Assembly: GCA_041658075.1 (NCBI GenBank)
Contig: JBBAAW010000010.1
Span: 1-32,317, forward strand
Reading direction: 5' to 3'
From: JBBAAW01 sp041658075
GTDB taxonomy: Bacteria > Patescibacteriota > WWE3 > UBA101185 > UBA10185
DNA length: 32,317 nt
The notes under the pieces: generated by a model
Database searches by the model: none
Told to the model about the DNA's origin: nothing
What the model saw: the letters and a program-made list of their open reading frames with translations, nothing else
Made by a program: the position numbers and the translations under genes
Shown here: positions 1 to 7,468 of the stretch, piece by piece
Position numbering within the stretch: the first letter of the stretch is position 1
How the letters are laid out: the number at the start of each line of letters is the position of its first letter

Positions 1-1061
1 ATTGAATCATCTTTTGCAGCAGATGCTAACGCCTCCATTACTCCAATGACCCACTCGTACTCTATGTTTCTACAGTATGCTAACTGTTTTCTTGCGGCTA
101 ATCCTAAAAACGCTACGTGATTTTTTATGGGTTCAAAAACCGTTGATCTGGCCTGTTCTACTAAATGTTGTGGTAATAAAAAAGGCTTATCGTCTGGTGA
201 ATAACTGTTTACTAGTTTTTCGACTCCAAACGAGGTCAAATTTCCGATAAAATATTGACTCTGTGCTATTTGGGGAGGGGCCAAATTTTGTCTTGCATCC
301 AAAGGAAGTGAATAATAACTAATAGCAGCAGCTCTTTCTTTGTCTCCAATTACCCAACCTGCTGCTCTGTGAAAACTATCTACAGCGTCATCTTCAACGG
401 TGCCGTCTTCTGCAGGAGTTTTATCTTCCTCGTCCTCTTGTAGATCGATTAGAACTTCTTTTTCAATATCTTTATCGCCATTTTTATCTTCTGGAATATC
501 AAAATCTTTCTCCAATCTGTCTAAATCACTAACAATGTCTCCAGTTTCGCCTGCTAGTGTATGATCTGAAACGGAAAATTGAGCAGGTCCTCTTCTGGAA
601 ATTGCTGGAGGGTGCAAAAGTCGGTTTTTCTCAAATTGATTCCAAGTTGTTAATAATAAATCTAACACCTCACCCTCATTTAAAACTTGATTATGAGGAT
701 TCTTTTTTAGCCCTTCAATTCTGGGCATTATTACACCAGGATCAAGGTCAATTAGCTCTAAATATCTTATAACTCTTCTTTGTGCAATTAATGCAATTTC
801 AGTAGTACCATCTTTATAAGAGCTGATGTTGCCGATAGTATATAGACTAACTCCACCTATATTGGCCGCAGCACCGTCAACCATTGTTAGTTTCTCATCT
901 GTTTCAATTTCAAGCGCTTCGCGTATTTTACTTTCTACAGTTGGGTAGTCTCTTTCTAAAGCTCGTAACCGAACAGAAACTCTAGAGGGATTAGGTTCTC
1001 GATTTATTAAAGGTATTAATCTGTCTTGCGACAGGGTTTCTACTGCTTCTTGTGTTCTCAT
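1..1061 (-). CDS. Hypothetical protein, 5' part only (runs off the window)
   Basis: An open frame runs from an ATG at 1061 to the window edge without a stop, giving 353 residues. A Shine-Dalgarno-like AGGTGA lies about 8 bases before the ATG and an extended -10 (TGCTAAAAT) lies 20 bases before it, so the start is well supported. I recognise no family. The visible protein has a soluble, mostly helical-looking N-terminal half (starting MRTQEAVETLSQDRL), a strongly acidic low-complexity linker at about residues 180-235, and a second ordered segment after it. There is no signal peptide or membrane segment. It is divergent from the DedA gene, with 111 bases between the two starts. The coding frame is convincing; the function is unknown. 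Confidence 0.75.
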   Translation of the reverse strand, partial: MRTQEAVETLSQDRLIPLINREPNPSRVSVRLRALERDYPTVESKIREALEIETDEKLTMVDGAAANIGGVSLYTIGNISSYKDGTTEIALIAQRRVIRYLELIDLDPGVIMPRIEGLKKNPHNQVLNEGEVLDLLLTTWNQFEKNRLLHPPAISRRGPAQFSVSDHTLAGETGDIVSDLDRLEKDFDIPEDKNGDKDIEKEVLIDLQEDEEDKTPAEDGTVEDDAVDSFHRAAGWVIGDKERAAAISYYSLPLDARQNLAPPQIAQSQYFIGNLTSFGVEKLVNSYSPDDKPFLLPQHLVEQARSTVFEPIKNHVAFLGLAARKQLAYCRNIEYEWVIGVMEALASAAKDDS

Positions 1062-1081
1062 ACAAATAATCACCTGTCAAA

Positions 1082-1090
1082 ATTTTAGCA
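1082..1090 (-). promoter_or_regulatory. Extended -10 promoter of the leftmost gene
   Basis: On the minus strand this reads TGCTAAAAT, an extended -10 box, 20 bases before the ATG at 1061. No good -35 box is seen, as is common for extended -10 promoters. The short leader holds the AGGTGA ribosome binding site. Confidence 0.45.
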
Positions 1091-1155
1091 AGCTGATTGT
1101 AACAAAATTAATTCGGAAAAGTTTATGCTCCGCTATATGTTTCGGAGTAATAATC

Positions 1156-1164
1156 TGATATATT
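1156..1164 (+). promoter_or_regulatory. Extended -10 promoter of the DedA gene
   Basis: TGATATATT ends 8 bases before the ATG at 1173. Transcription would start at or next to the start codon, so the mRNA would be nearly leaderless. No Shine-Dalgarno sequence is present. Confidence 0.45.
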
Positions 1165-1172
1165 CATAATTT

Positions 1173-1817
1173 ATGGAGATATTTACAACGATTATTAATT
1201 TTATCCTCCACATCGACGTTTACTTGGGGGACATTATTAGTAATTACGGCACGCTATCTTACGGAATATTGTTTTTAATTATCTTTGCAGAAACCGGGTT
1301 TGTTTTTATTCCTTTTTTGCCAGGGGATTCTCTTTTGTTTGCAGCAGGGGCTTTTGCGGCAATTGGATCTTTTAATATTGTTGTTTTATTAATAATACTT
1401 TGGGTAGCAGCATTTTTAGGGGATACAGCAAATTACTGGATCGGGTATTTCTTTGGTCAAAGGTTAATTGACAACCCAAAAATACCTCTTAATCAGGAAC
1501 ACATTAACAAAACACAAAGGTTTTACGATAAACACGGTGGTAAGACCATCTTTTTAGCACGTTTTATTCCTATAATCAGAACATTTGCCCCGTTTGTTGC
1601 GGGAGTAGGTAAGATGAACTACAGAAAGTTTGTTTGCTACAATGCCGCCGGAGGATTTGCTTGGGTATTTGGGTTTACACTTGTAGGATATTTCTTTGGC
1701 AATATTCCCAGCATAAAAGAGAACTTTTCATTAGCTGTTATTGCCATAGTCGCAATTTCTGTTCTTCCTGTAGCGGTTGAATTTATTAGAGCCCGCTTAA
1801 AAAAGACAAAAATGTAG
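1173..1817 (+). CDS. DedA family inner-membrane protein
   Basis: This is a 214-residue polytopic membrane protein of the DedA/SNARE-associated family (VTT domain), whose members are linked to flippase-like handling of undecaprenyl phosphate or phospholipids and to envelope homeostasis. The signatures visible are FIPFLPGDSLLFAAGAFA near residue 45, a conserved glycine-rich stretch with GDTANYWIGYFFG near residue 85, and RFIPIIRTFAPFVAG near residue 130, which carries the basic residues typical of the family. The last 35 residues form another membrane span and a short basic tail. The length matches the usual 200-220 residues. It starts with ATG and no Shine-Dalgarno sequence, consistent with the -10 box 8 bases upstream. 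The family assignment is firm; the substrate is not deducible. Confidence 0.95.
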   Translation: MEIFTTIINFILHIDVYLGDIISNYGTLSYGILFLIIFAETGFVFIPFLPGDSLLFAAGAFAAIGSFNIVVLLIILWVAAFLGDTANYWIGYFFGQRLIDNPKIPLNQEHINKTQRFYDKHGGKTIFLARFIPIIRTFAPFVAGVGKMNYRKFVCYNAAGGFAWVFGFTLVGYFFGNIPSIKENFSLAVIAIVAISVLPVAVEFIRARLKKTKM

Positions 1818-1822
1818 ATAGA

Positions 1823-1831
1823 TGCTAAAAT
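1823..1831 (+). promoter_or_regulatory. Extended -10 promoter of the VWC-like gene
   Basis: TGCTAAAAT ends 6 bases before the GTG at 1838. It begins just after the DedA stop codon. The spacing implies a leaderless message and supports GTG as the true start. Confidence 0.5.
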
Positions 1832-1837
1832 AACACC

Positions 1838-2086
1838 GTGAAAAGAAACAAAATACTATTAATAACAGCTTTTATGGGCATTTTTGTGCTTGGTGTCACT
1901 GTTGGTTTTATTATCAAGAGTGCAAATAACGGTTGGAATCAGATCAATATTAACCCCTTCCCAAATTCTTGTGCTTACAATGGTACGACTTACAAATCCG
2001 GCCAAAGTTTTCCGGCCGAGGATGGTTGTAACAGTTGTTCCTGTGACAACGGGGCGGTTAGCTGTACGTTTATGGGTTGCAAATAA
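1838..2086 (+). CDS. Small membrane-anchored cysteine-rich (VWC/pacifastin-like) protein
   Basis: An 82-residue protein starting with GTG. Residues 5-27 form one hydrophobic N-terminal segment, either a signal anchor or an uncleaved signal peptide, so the rest should face outside. The C-terminal 38 residues carry six cysteines in the pattern C-x3-G-x2-Y-x2-G-x9-C-x2-C-x-C-x7-C-x4-C, with the phrase FPAEDGCNSCSC. This resembles the von Willebrand type C / pacifastin-like small disulfide domains seen in bacterial secreted proteins. It lies 20 bases after the DedA stop but has its own -10 box. A role in surface binding or protease inhibition is possible from the fold but is only a guess. Confidence 0.8.
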   Translation: MKRNKILLITAFMGIFVLGVTVGFIIKSANNGWNQININPFPNSCAYNGTTYKSGQSFPAEDGCNSCSCDNGAVSCTFMGCK

Positions 2087-2102
2087 TCTCGCCATTACTT
2101 AG

Positions 2103-2447
2103 TATACGGACATTATTAAAAGCCTGACACAATTCTTTAAGTTTCCAAAAAATTTTATAGATGGCAGACTAAAAAAGTTCCCTGTCGACAGTGGTCCCGA
2201 AAGTTTAAAAGAGGGAGAAGGTGCAGTCATTGAAGAAGGTGGAAAAAAGGTTGCAACATATAAAAATTGGGTATGTCCGTGCCATGATTCAAGATTTAGC
2301 GCATTTATAGCAGCTTATGGCGGACAAGCTTTTTTACAAGATAGCGGTAATGTTGTCTGCTATTGGGCTTGTTGGCTACGTAGTTATTTTGATCTCAGAT
2401 ATAAACTCCGGATCCTACTTTTTGATTTGAATGGTACTATAAGATAA
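2103..2447 (+). pseudogene. Decayed Rieske [2Fe-2S] domain relic
   Basis: An open frame with no ATG or GTG start runs from the TAG at 2100 to the TAA at 2445. Its first half matches the C-terminal Rieske domain of FAD-dependent oxidoreductases: the phrase EGEGAVIEEGGKKVATYKN (about codons 38-56) is followed directly by WVCPCHDSRFS, which is the second cluster-binding box. The first box (C-x-H-x15-17 region), normally located between these two phrases, is missing, so no cluster could be bound in the standard way. After CPCHDSRFS the frame continues for about 50 residues with nothing Rieske-like. I read it as a gene remnant with an internal deletion and lost 5' end. The last codons now contain the promoter of the next gene. 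This stretch explains the largest gap between intact genes here. Confidence 0.7.
2432..2440 (+). promoter_or_regulatory. Extended -10 promoter inside the relic's end
   Basis: TGGTACTAT ends 6 bases before the ATG at 2447, the same spacing as at other leaderless starts in this window. It lies within the last codons of the Rieske relic. Confidence 0.4.
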
Positions 2448-2821
2448 TGTCGAATGAGCTGGCGAGTAAGTTAATTCACACTGCATACCTAACATTTAAT
2501 CATAACAGCGTTGTTGTAGCCTATGTAACAGGCTTTGTAATCTGCGTAACACTAAGCTTGTGGAAACCCAGTAGATATATTTTACTAACATTGCTTGGTT
2601 TCCTAACTCTTGCCGTGGGATTTGAGTACGACAAGCATTTAGTGGGTCCTTTGGTACGGCAGACCTTAGCATCTGTGGTAGGAGAACCAAATAATTACGT
2701 TAGAACAACTAGGTTAATCAACGTCTTTTTAGGCGAGGTTGTGCCTGTAGTGTTTTTTGTCTTTGGTTGGTTGCTTATTTTTGTGGCAATGATGGTTGGC
2801 GCTAAAAGATACAAAAGATGA
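2447..2821 (+). CDS. Small integral membrane protein, unknown
   Basis: A 124-residue protein with about three membrane spans: residues 23-40, 44-60 and 94-117. A hydrophilic loop near 65-90 contains a basic/polar patch (VRQTLASVVGEPNNYVRTTR), and the tail is short and basic. I do not recognise a family. Its stop overlaps the ATG of the CapA gene by 4 bases (ATGA), so the two are translationally coupled and probably work together at the membrane. The start is fixed by TGGTACTAT 6 bases upstream; the first base of the ATG is shared with the stop of the preceding relic. Confidence 0.75.
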   Translation: MSNELASKLIHTAYLTFNHNSVVVAYVTGFVICVTLSLWKPSRYILLTLLGFLTLAVGFEYDKHLVGPLVRQTLASVVGEPNNYVRTTRLINVFLGEVVPVVFFVFGWLLIFVAMMVGAKRYKR

Positions 2822-3777
2822 TAAAAGTTCTGGTGGTTGCTATTGCAGTACTGATGTTTGTGGGTGTGTTTACAAAAATTCGTTTAAGCGTAATGCCAAT
2901 TCCTCAGGAAGATATGCCGACCTTGTCTCCCGTTCCCAACGTCGAAAAGAAAAAAGAGAAAGAAAGAGTGACGATTGTAGCCACGGGAGATGTGGTAATG
3001 GGGCGTAGCGTAAATTATCAGATGGTTAAATATAATAACCCGCTGTGGCCGTTTGAAAAAGTTAAGGATGTTTTGTCATCCGGCGATATTACCATTGCCA
3101 ATATAGAAGCACCATTTGTAAAAGACTGTTCCACTACAGTCGAGGGGATGGTTTTTTGTGGACGGGAAGATGCGGCTAAAGGGCTTGTAGCATCGGGCGT
3201 AGATGTGGCAACGCTGGCTAATAATCACATTTCCGACTTCGGGATGGCAGGAATAGAAAATACCGTTAAAGTCTTGCGGGATAATAGCATCGACATTACG
3301 GGTCTAGAGGGAGAAATTTTATATAAAACTGTAAAAGGCACAAAGGTTGCTTTTTTAGCTTTTAATGATATTTACGGGAGTATTCCGCCGGTTCTAAAGG
3401 CCAACGCGGAAACTATCGAGCGACTTGTGGGGGAGGCGCGTAAAAATGCGGATATTGTGGTAGTTTCTATGCATTGGGGCGTTGAATATCGTGATACTCC
3501 AGACAGTCGACAGATTGAGCTGGCGCATTTAGTGGCCGATGCTGGAGCGGATTTAATAATTGGCAACCACCCTCATTGGATTCAAAGCGATGAGCAGTAC
3601 AAAAATACTTATATTAAGTATGCCCACGGAAACTTAGTTTTTGATCAGATGTGGAGCGAGGAAACTAAAAAAGGTGTAATTGGAAAATATATTTTTGAGG
3701 ACGGAAAGTTAATTGATAAAGAATTTACTCCAACTTACATCAAGGATTACGGTCAACCCCAGATTTTACCTAATTAA
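2818..3777 (+). CDS. CapA/PgsA family putative metallophosphatase-fold protein
   Basis: This is a 319-residue protein with an N-terminal signal anchor (residues 3-20) and an extracytoplasmic CapA domain (PF09587). Family members are known from capsule and poly-gamma-glutamate export and adopt a calcineurin-like phosphoesterase fold. Visible motifs in order are ATGDVVMGR (about 58), NIEAPF (about 96), ANNHISDFG (about 136), SMHWGVEY (about 217) and GNHPHWIQ (about 248). Together these supply the conserved Asp, Asn and His residues. The length is at the short end of the family. Start ATG overlaps the upstream membrane gene. The 3' end overlaps the convergent gene at 3766 by 12 bases. No other capsule gene is nearby, so the substrate is open. 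Confidence 0.9.
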   Translation: MIKVLVVAIAVLMFVGVFTKIRLSVMPIPQEDMPTLSPVPNVEKKKEKERVTIVATGDVVMGRSVNYQMVKYNNPLWPFEKVKDVLSSGDITIANIEAPFVKDCSTTVEGMVFCGREDAAKGLVASGVDVATLANNHISDFGMAGIENTVKVLRDNSIDITGLEGEILYKTVKGTKVAFLAFNDIYGSIPPVLKANAETIERLVGEARKNADIVVVSMHWGVEYRDTPDSRQIELAHLVADAGADLIIGNHPHWIQSDEQYKNTYIKYAHGNLVFDQMWSEETKKGVIGKYIFEDGKLIDKEFTPTYIKDYGQPQILPN

Positions 3778-4467
3778 AGCATTATTCTTCACCTCTTTTT
3801 CCAGGTTTTCCATAAGTAATGTTGGCGCGCGCCTGCATCGGTACTCTACATAGCTCGACGAATTGTGGGCGTGGTTATAAGTCCAGCCCTTAAACATTAA
3901 ATAGCGCTCGTGGAGTTCGTGAAGCAATACAAATTCCCGCTCTTTTGGCAATATGTCATTATCTAACCAGATTTCGTTGTAAGGTACAAAGTCGTACACA
4001 AAATGATGGCCCCCTTCCGTAAAGTTAATAAAAAACATATCGCGTATTAGTTCACCATTTACAATCCAAATTTGAGGCGACTCGCCCTTGGTTAATCTAT
4101 GCACATAAACTTCTTTGGGAATCTTTCTGCCAGTATTGCTTATTTCTTTTCTGATCTTTTCCATTAACGCTGACTTTTTTCTTTCCCTCTGTTCCTGTAG
4201 ATCCGCCTTGTCTATGGCTGTACAATAATCAGCGCCCTGGTTCATAAGATTCCATTCAATAAACATGTGGTCAACGTAGTAGGTCGTTTCATTTGAAGAG
4301 TTTTCTTTATCAATCCAAAATTGCTGTTTTGGAATAAAGGGAAATCTAAAATGTTGACCAAAGTTGGTAAACTCGCGATTTAAATTGTTGCGCACATACA
4401 TCCCGTCCACTTCCCAGACTTCAAAATCACCTACGTCCTCTAGTTTTCTAAAATAGGGTTTTTCCAT
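3766..4467 (-). CDS. Internally duplicated protein with H-E-L-H-E motif, unknown function
   Basis: A 233-residue soluble protein that I cannot assign to a named family. It consists of two homologous halves, roughly residues 17-90 and 133-205. Each starts with W-x-V-[DN]-G, continues with a G-[QH]-H-F segment and a [FV]-x-[FL]-[IW] stretch, and ends with H-x3-E-x2-L-M-x2-G-x2-Y-x2-A. In the second copy this last motif is HELHERYLM (residues 183-191), giving H, E, H and E suited to metal binding; the first copy has HMFIEWNLM and lacks the extra H and E. A putative metal site exists therefore only in the second half. A basic helical linker at 92-112 joins the halves. It converges on capA with a 12-base overlap. 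Confidence 0.75.
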   Translation of the reverse strand: MEKPYFRKLEDVGDFEVWEVDGMYVRNNLNREFTNFGQHFRFPFIPKQQFWIDKENSSNETTYYVDHMFIEWNLMNQGADYCTAIDKADLQEQRERKKSALMEKIRKEISNTGRKIPKEVYVHRLTKGESPQIWIVNGELIRDMFFINFTEGGHHFVYDFVPYNEIWLDNDILPKEREFVLLHELHERYLMFKGWTYNHAHNSSSYVEYRCRRAPTLLMENLEKEVKNNALIR

Positions 4468-4477
4468 GTCCTAAATC

Positions 4478-4483
4478 ATTATA
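4478..4483 (-). promoter_or_regulatory. -10 box of the duplicated H-E-L-H-E gene
   Basis: TATAAT on the minus strand ends 10 bases before the ATG at 4467. No clear -35 is seen. A short AGGA lies close to the ATG. Confidence 0.4.
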
Positions 4484-4494
4484 GCGTAGAATTG

Positions 4495-5484
4495 CTATTC
4501 TTTGCGCACATCAATACGCTTTCCTAAAAAGTCATTAAAGCGAGCTTTGTTAAACCCCCAAAAGTTTAGTGGGACGGGAATTTTGCCCGAACCGTTTGGT
4601 GTGTCTATTACATAAGTTGGGCAGGCGATGCCAGAAAGATTAGCACGCAGTTTAGTCATAATTTCCAACTCTTTTTTAAACGGTACAATAAAATGCTCTG
4701 CGCCAGCCACGGGGTCGCAGCGATAGATGTAGTAGGGCAAGATCCCTAGCTCCGGAAGTCGCCTAAAAAGTTTGTAAAAGGTCTCATAGCTGTCATTTAC
4801 CCCCTTTAAAAAGACTGATTGGGAAAGAAGCGTAGCTCCACAGGCTCTAAGTTCGTTTATCACTTTTATGGTAGGTTTGGTAATTTCATCCGGATGTTCA
4901 AAATGAATAGAGATGTAAAGTGGTTTTTTGACTTTTTTAAGCACCGTATAAAAGTCAGGTTTTATTGAATGTGGGTTGGAAACAGGAACCCTAGTGTGAA
5001 TTCTAATAACAGTAATTGATTTTAATTTATCAAATTTCTGCAACGCGTATTTTAAAATTGCAGGCACTGTAAAAGGATCACCACCTGAAATAACTACTTC
5101 GTTCACGTCAGCTCGACTTTTTAGGTACCTGTACATGTTGTTAATATCTTTTTCTGTAAGCATGAGTTTTTTAATGTCGCTTACCATTCGTCTTCTGGTG
5201 CAAAAACGGCAATAAGACGCGCAAGATAAGGTAAGTTCAATCAAAACTCGGTTTGGATATTTATGTACGAGTCCCCGTGTTTTTACAAACTGATCCTCCA
5301 TTAACGGGTCAACAAAAGATTTATTAGATACGCAATCTTCCTGCGGTGAGGGGTAAAACTCTGTGCGAACGGCTTTAGATTTTTTAGCTAGACTTTTTAA
5401 ATGCGGGCTTATTAATATCGCCAATTTACTAGGAGGCTTTTCTTCGTCGGACTTAGTGTTTTCAGATGATCTTTGCGGGCTCAT
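4495..5484 (-). CDS. KamA-family radical SAM protein (lysine 2,3-aminomutase-like)
   Basis: Radical SAM and PLP-dependent aminomutase family enzyme. From the ATG at 5484 it has 329 residues. The iron-sulfur motif is C-x3-C-x2-C in LSCASYCRFCTRRR (cysteines at about 88, 92 and 95). Next come GGDPFTVP, the SAM-binding glycine region, HTRVPVSNP, and near the C-terminus DTPNGSGKIPVP, which holds the lysine expected to bind PLP. At this size it is closer to the EpmB/short KamA type than to the 416-residue clostridial enzyme. Whether it makes free beta-lysine or acts on a protein is not decidable; no efp or epmA gene is visible. A GTG at 5496 is possible, but the -10 box at 5500-5505 would leave it inside the transcription start, so I prefer ATG. 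Confidence 0.88.
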   Translation of the reverse strand: MSPQRSSENTKSDEEKPPSKLAILISPHLKSLAKKSKAVRTEFYPSPQEDCVSNKSFVDPLMEDQFVKTRGLVHKYPNRVLIELTLSCASYCRFCTRRRMVSDIKKLMLTEKDINNMYRYLKSRADVNEVVISGGDPFTVPAILKYALQKFDKLKSITVIRIHTRVPVSNPHSIKPDFYTVLKKVKKPLYISIHFEHPDEITKPTIKVINELRACGATLLSQSVFLKGVNDSYETFYKLFRRLPELGILPYYIYRCDPVAGAEHFIVPFKKELEIMTKLRANLSGIACPTYVIDTPNGSGKIPVPLNFWGFNKARFNDFLGKRIDVRKE

Positions 5485-5499
5485 TTTTATAACCACTTT

Positions 5500-5527
5500 A
5501 TAATAGTGACACTGGATTTATTGTCAA
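5500..5527 (-). promoter_or_regulatory. Promoter of the KamA-like gene
   Basis: On the minus strand TTGACA (5527-5522), a 16-base spacer and TATTAT (5505-5500) form a near-consensus promoter, 15 bases before the ATG at 5484. The -35 box overlaps the stop codon of the upstream methyltransferase, so the gene can be expressed apart from that operon. Confidence 0.6.
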
Positions 5528-6387
5528 GAGGCTTTTTGTAGCAGTAGGCGTTTGTAAGTAACTTCATTTTCAAAAAATCCGGGATCAAATCTTCTGTCAA
5601 AATGCTCCTTAATCTTTTTTAGGTTATTAATTTGAGGTTTAAAGAAAAGTTTTACAATAAAGTATTTAATGGGAGCGGTGTTTCGTAAATAATCGTTAGC
5701 TACTTTTATCACGGGGTTCAAGTAGGCGCTGTAAAGAGAGTCTACCAGCGCTATGGTTGGTAATATGTGTTTTGTAATATCCACGGACTCGATAACTTTA
5801 AAGCCGTATTTTTGAGCGTGAGCAAGATAATCCTCTTCTGTAAAATCTATTCGACTGTGACTGTCTTTCCTTTTTGTAAACATATCGGAAAGTAGAATGT
5901 ATCCGTTTGAATTTAGTAAGGTCTGACTTTTTTTAAAGCTAATTTCCGGATCAAAGTATGTTTGGGATTCACTAAACAGCATTAGGTCAAATTTTTGATC
6001 TGTTTGAAAGTTTTCAGGTTGAAAATTTTCTAAAGTAGTCCGAACATAAGTAATGTTGGGATCCTGAAACTCGTCAAAGTATTTTTTATGATTGGCATCT
6101 GGTGATATGGCAGTAACTTTACAGCCGTTTTTTGCTATCGCCTCTGCGTTGTCGCCAATGCCACAACCAACATCCAAGACATCTTTTACACTTGAGGGAA
6201 TCATGTCGACCAGCGTCTCTGTGTATCTTTCTTGAGCCTTCTTTACATTTCCCAACGTAATCTCGTGAATCTGATCCCAATAACCGTAATGCAGGGACTT
6301 TAATCCCATAACATCCGTTACGAACAAAAGTTCTAGATTTTTTCCGCCCGAATCCAATAAGCTTACGGTTTCTTTTGACGAGGACAT
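5524..6387 (-). CDS. Class I SAM-dependent methyltransferase
   Basis: A 287-residue protein from the ATG at 6387. Motif I (VLDVGCGIGDNAE, about residue 70) and the following acidic VTAISPD segment build the SAM site of a Rossmann-fold methyltransferase. SLHYGYWD near residue 32 recalls small-molecule methyltransferases of the cyclopropane/tocopherol type. The C-terminal third (about 190-287) is an added mostly helical domain without recognised motifs. The gene follows the glycosyltransferase by a few bases, so the two may modify the same glycolipid or cell-wall precursor; this is inference from context. A GTG at 6402 would overlap the upstream stop by 8 bases and is the alternative start. Confidence 0.85.
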   Translation of the reverse strand: MSSSKETVSLLDSGGKNLELLFVTDVMGLKSLHYGYWDQIHEITLGNVKKAQERYTETLVDMIPSSVKDVLDVGCGIGDNAEAIAKNGCKVTAISPDANHKKYFDEFQDPNITYVRTTLENFQPENFQTDQKFDLMLFSESQTYFDPEISFKKSQTLLNSNGYILLSDMFTKRKDSHSRIDFTEEDYLAHAQKYGFKVIESVDITKHILPTIALVDSLYSAYLNPVIKVANDYLRNTAPIKYFIVKLFFKPQINNLKKIKEHFDRRFDPGFFENEVTYKRLLLQKAS

Positions 6388-6394
6388 TGTGGGA

Positions 6395-7468
6395 TTATAC
6401 ACCCCAAAGTACCTTTTTATTAAAAAATGTTTCCCACTCTTTTGGTCGACTTATTAAATAGTCGCCCCATTTATTTAGATTTTTTTCAAAGAGTTTTTGG
6501 GTTTGGGGAATCAGCTCCTTAAGTCGATCCATTTTTTCCCAGTAACTATCTTTTATATATCTGCCTACGCCGTTTTTTTCTATAATCTGTATGTAGCCGT
6601 TTTCTTGACCCCCCAAGGTGTCGAAAACATACAAGGGAAGTTTACAAATTCCGCTTTCTGTAATAACAGCCGACCCCGTGGAAAAGCAAAGCCCGCAATC
6701 TCCTGCTCGCAGAACCTTATTCATTTGCACATCGTCCATCCAGCCTAAAAATTTAAAGTTGACATCTCGATACTGCCTTTTCATTTCTTGGCGGAAGCGC
6801 TCGTTTTTTCCGCAAATAAACACAAACTCGTATTTTTCCGGATCAAAGGCGTAGCCTAACATATCAATATAATCCTGCGACTTGTTTATCCACTCGCCGC
6901 CCGCTAAAATTAATACGGTTGTTTTGGCAGGATCAAAGCCGCTTTCCTTTTTTAGATTTTGCTTGGTTTCATATTTTAGCTCGTCGTAAAAGCCTTTTCT
7001 TGCCAGTGGTCCCAAAAAGTCAAATCTTCTGTCTTGCTTCCAATAGGATATATAGTGTTTAGGTCGAGGTGCCGCTAAATACATGCCGTGAATACTCGGG
7101 TCCGGTAAAATTATAATATTGGTCTTGGCAAAGTTGGGATGTAGTAGTGGGTGTGTGGAGATAGCTATATCGTAATTCTTATACTCGGGGCAAAGAGCCT
7201 CTACTCGTTCTTCCAGCGAGCCGTTAAATCCCACCAGCATTAATTTAGATAAATATCTGTTGTTAGTTAATTTATAAATTGGTTGGTTTGTACGAGCTTT
7301 TAGATTAAGCTTATAGGTAGTATTTATATAACCGGGTAAAATATCCAAAACTTTGGGTTCCAACCCCCACTGCGCTGTCCAGTACTCCAAAGATCTCGCT
7401 ATTGAAATATGCCCCTGACCTGCTTTTCCCGTAAGAATGAGAATTTTTTTATTGCTTTGCGAACTCAT
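6395..7468 (-). CDS. MurG/MGDG-synthase-like glycosyltransferase (GT-B)
   Basis: A 357-residue GT-B fold glycosyltransferase. The N-terminus has GKAGQGHISIARSLE (about residue 14), the glycine-rich and GH-containing loop of MurG/monogalactosyldiacylglycerol synthases. The second half has LILAGGEW (about 187), GWMDDVQMNKVLRAGDCGL (about 242) and STGSAVITESGICKLP (about 264), the nucleotide-sugar binding region of the GT28 C-terminal domain. No membrane span is seen, as expected for a peripheral enzyme. Its ATG overlaps the infB stop by 4 bases, so it is coupled to infB. The substrate may be a lipid carrier or diacylglycerol; a second, more distant GT-B protein is at 22599. The fold call is firm, the reaction is not. 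Confidence 0.85.
   Translation of the reverse strand: MSSQSNKKILILTGKAGQGHISIARSLEYWTAQWGLEPKVLDILPGYINTTYKLNLKARTNQPIYKLTNNRYLSKLMLVGFNGSLEERVEALCPEYKNYDIAISTHPLLHPNFAKTNIIILPDPSIHGMYLAAPRPKHYISYWKQDRRFDFLGPLARKGFYDELKYETKQNLKKESGFDPAKTTVLILAGGEWINKSQDYIDMLGYAFDPEKYEFVFICGKNERFRQEMKRQYRDVNFKFLGWMDDVQMNKVLRAGDCGLCFSTGSAVITESGICKLPLYVFDTLGGQENGYIQIIEKNGVGRYIKDSYWEKMDRLKELIPQTQKLFEKNLNKWGDYLISRPKEWETFFNKKVLWGV

Noticed and set aside
1125..1150. CTCCG/CGGAG inverted repeat upstream of DedA as a riboswitch or terminator
   Set aside because: A 5-bp stem with a 10-base loop is too weak and lies upstream of the -10 box.
1859..2102. Overlapping frames on both strands across the small cysteine-rich protein gene
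   Set aside because: They have no family signals, and the cysteine pattern is only sensible in the 1838 frame.
2103..2447. Functional small Rieske ferredoxin
   Set aside because: No start codon and only one of the two ligand boxes; read as a relic.
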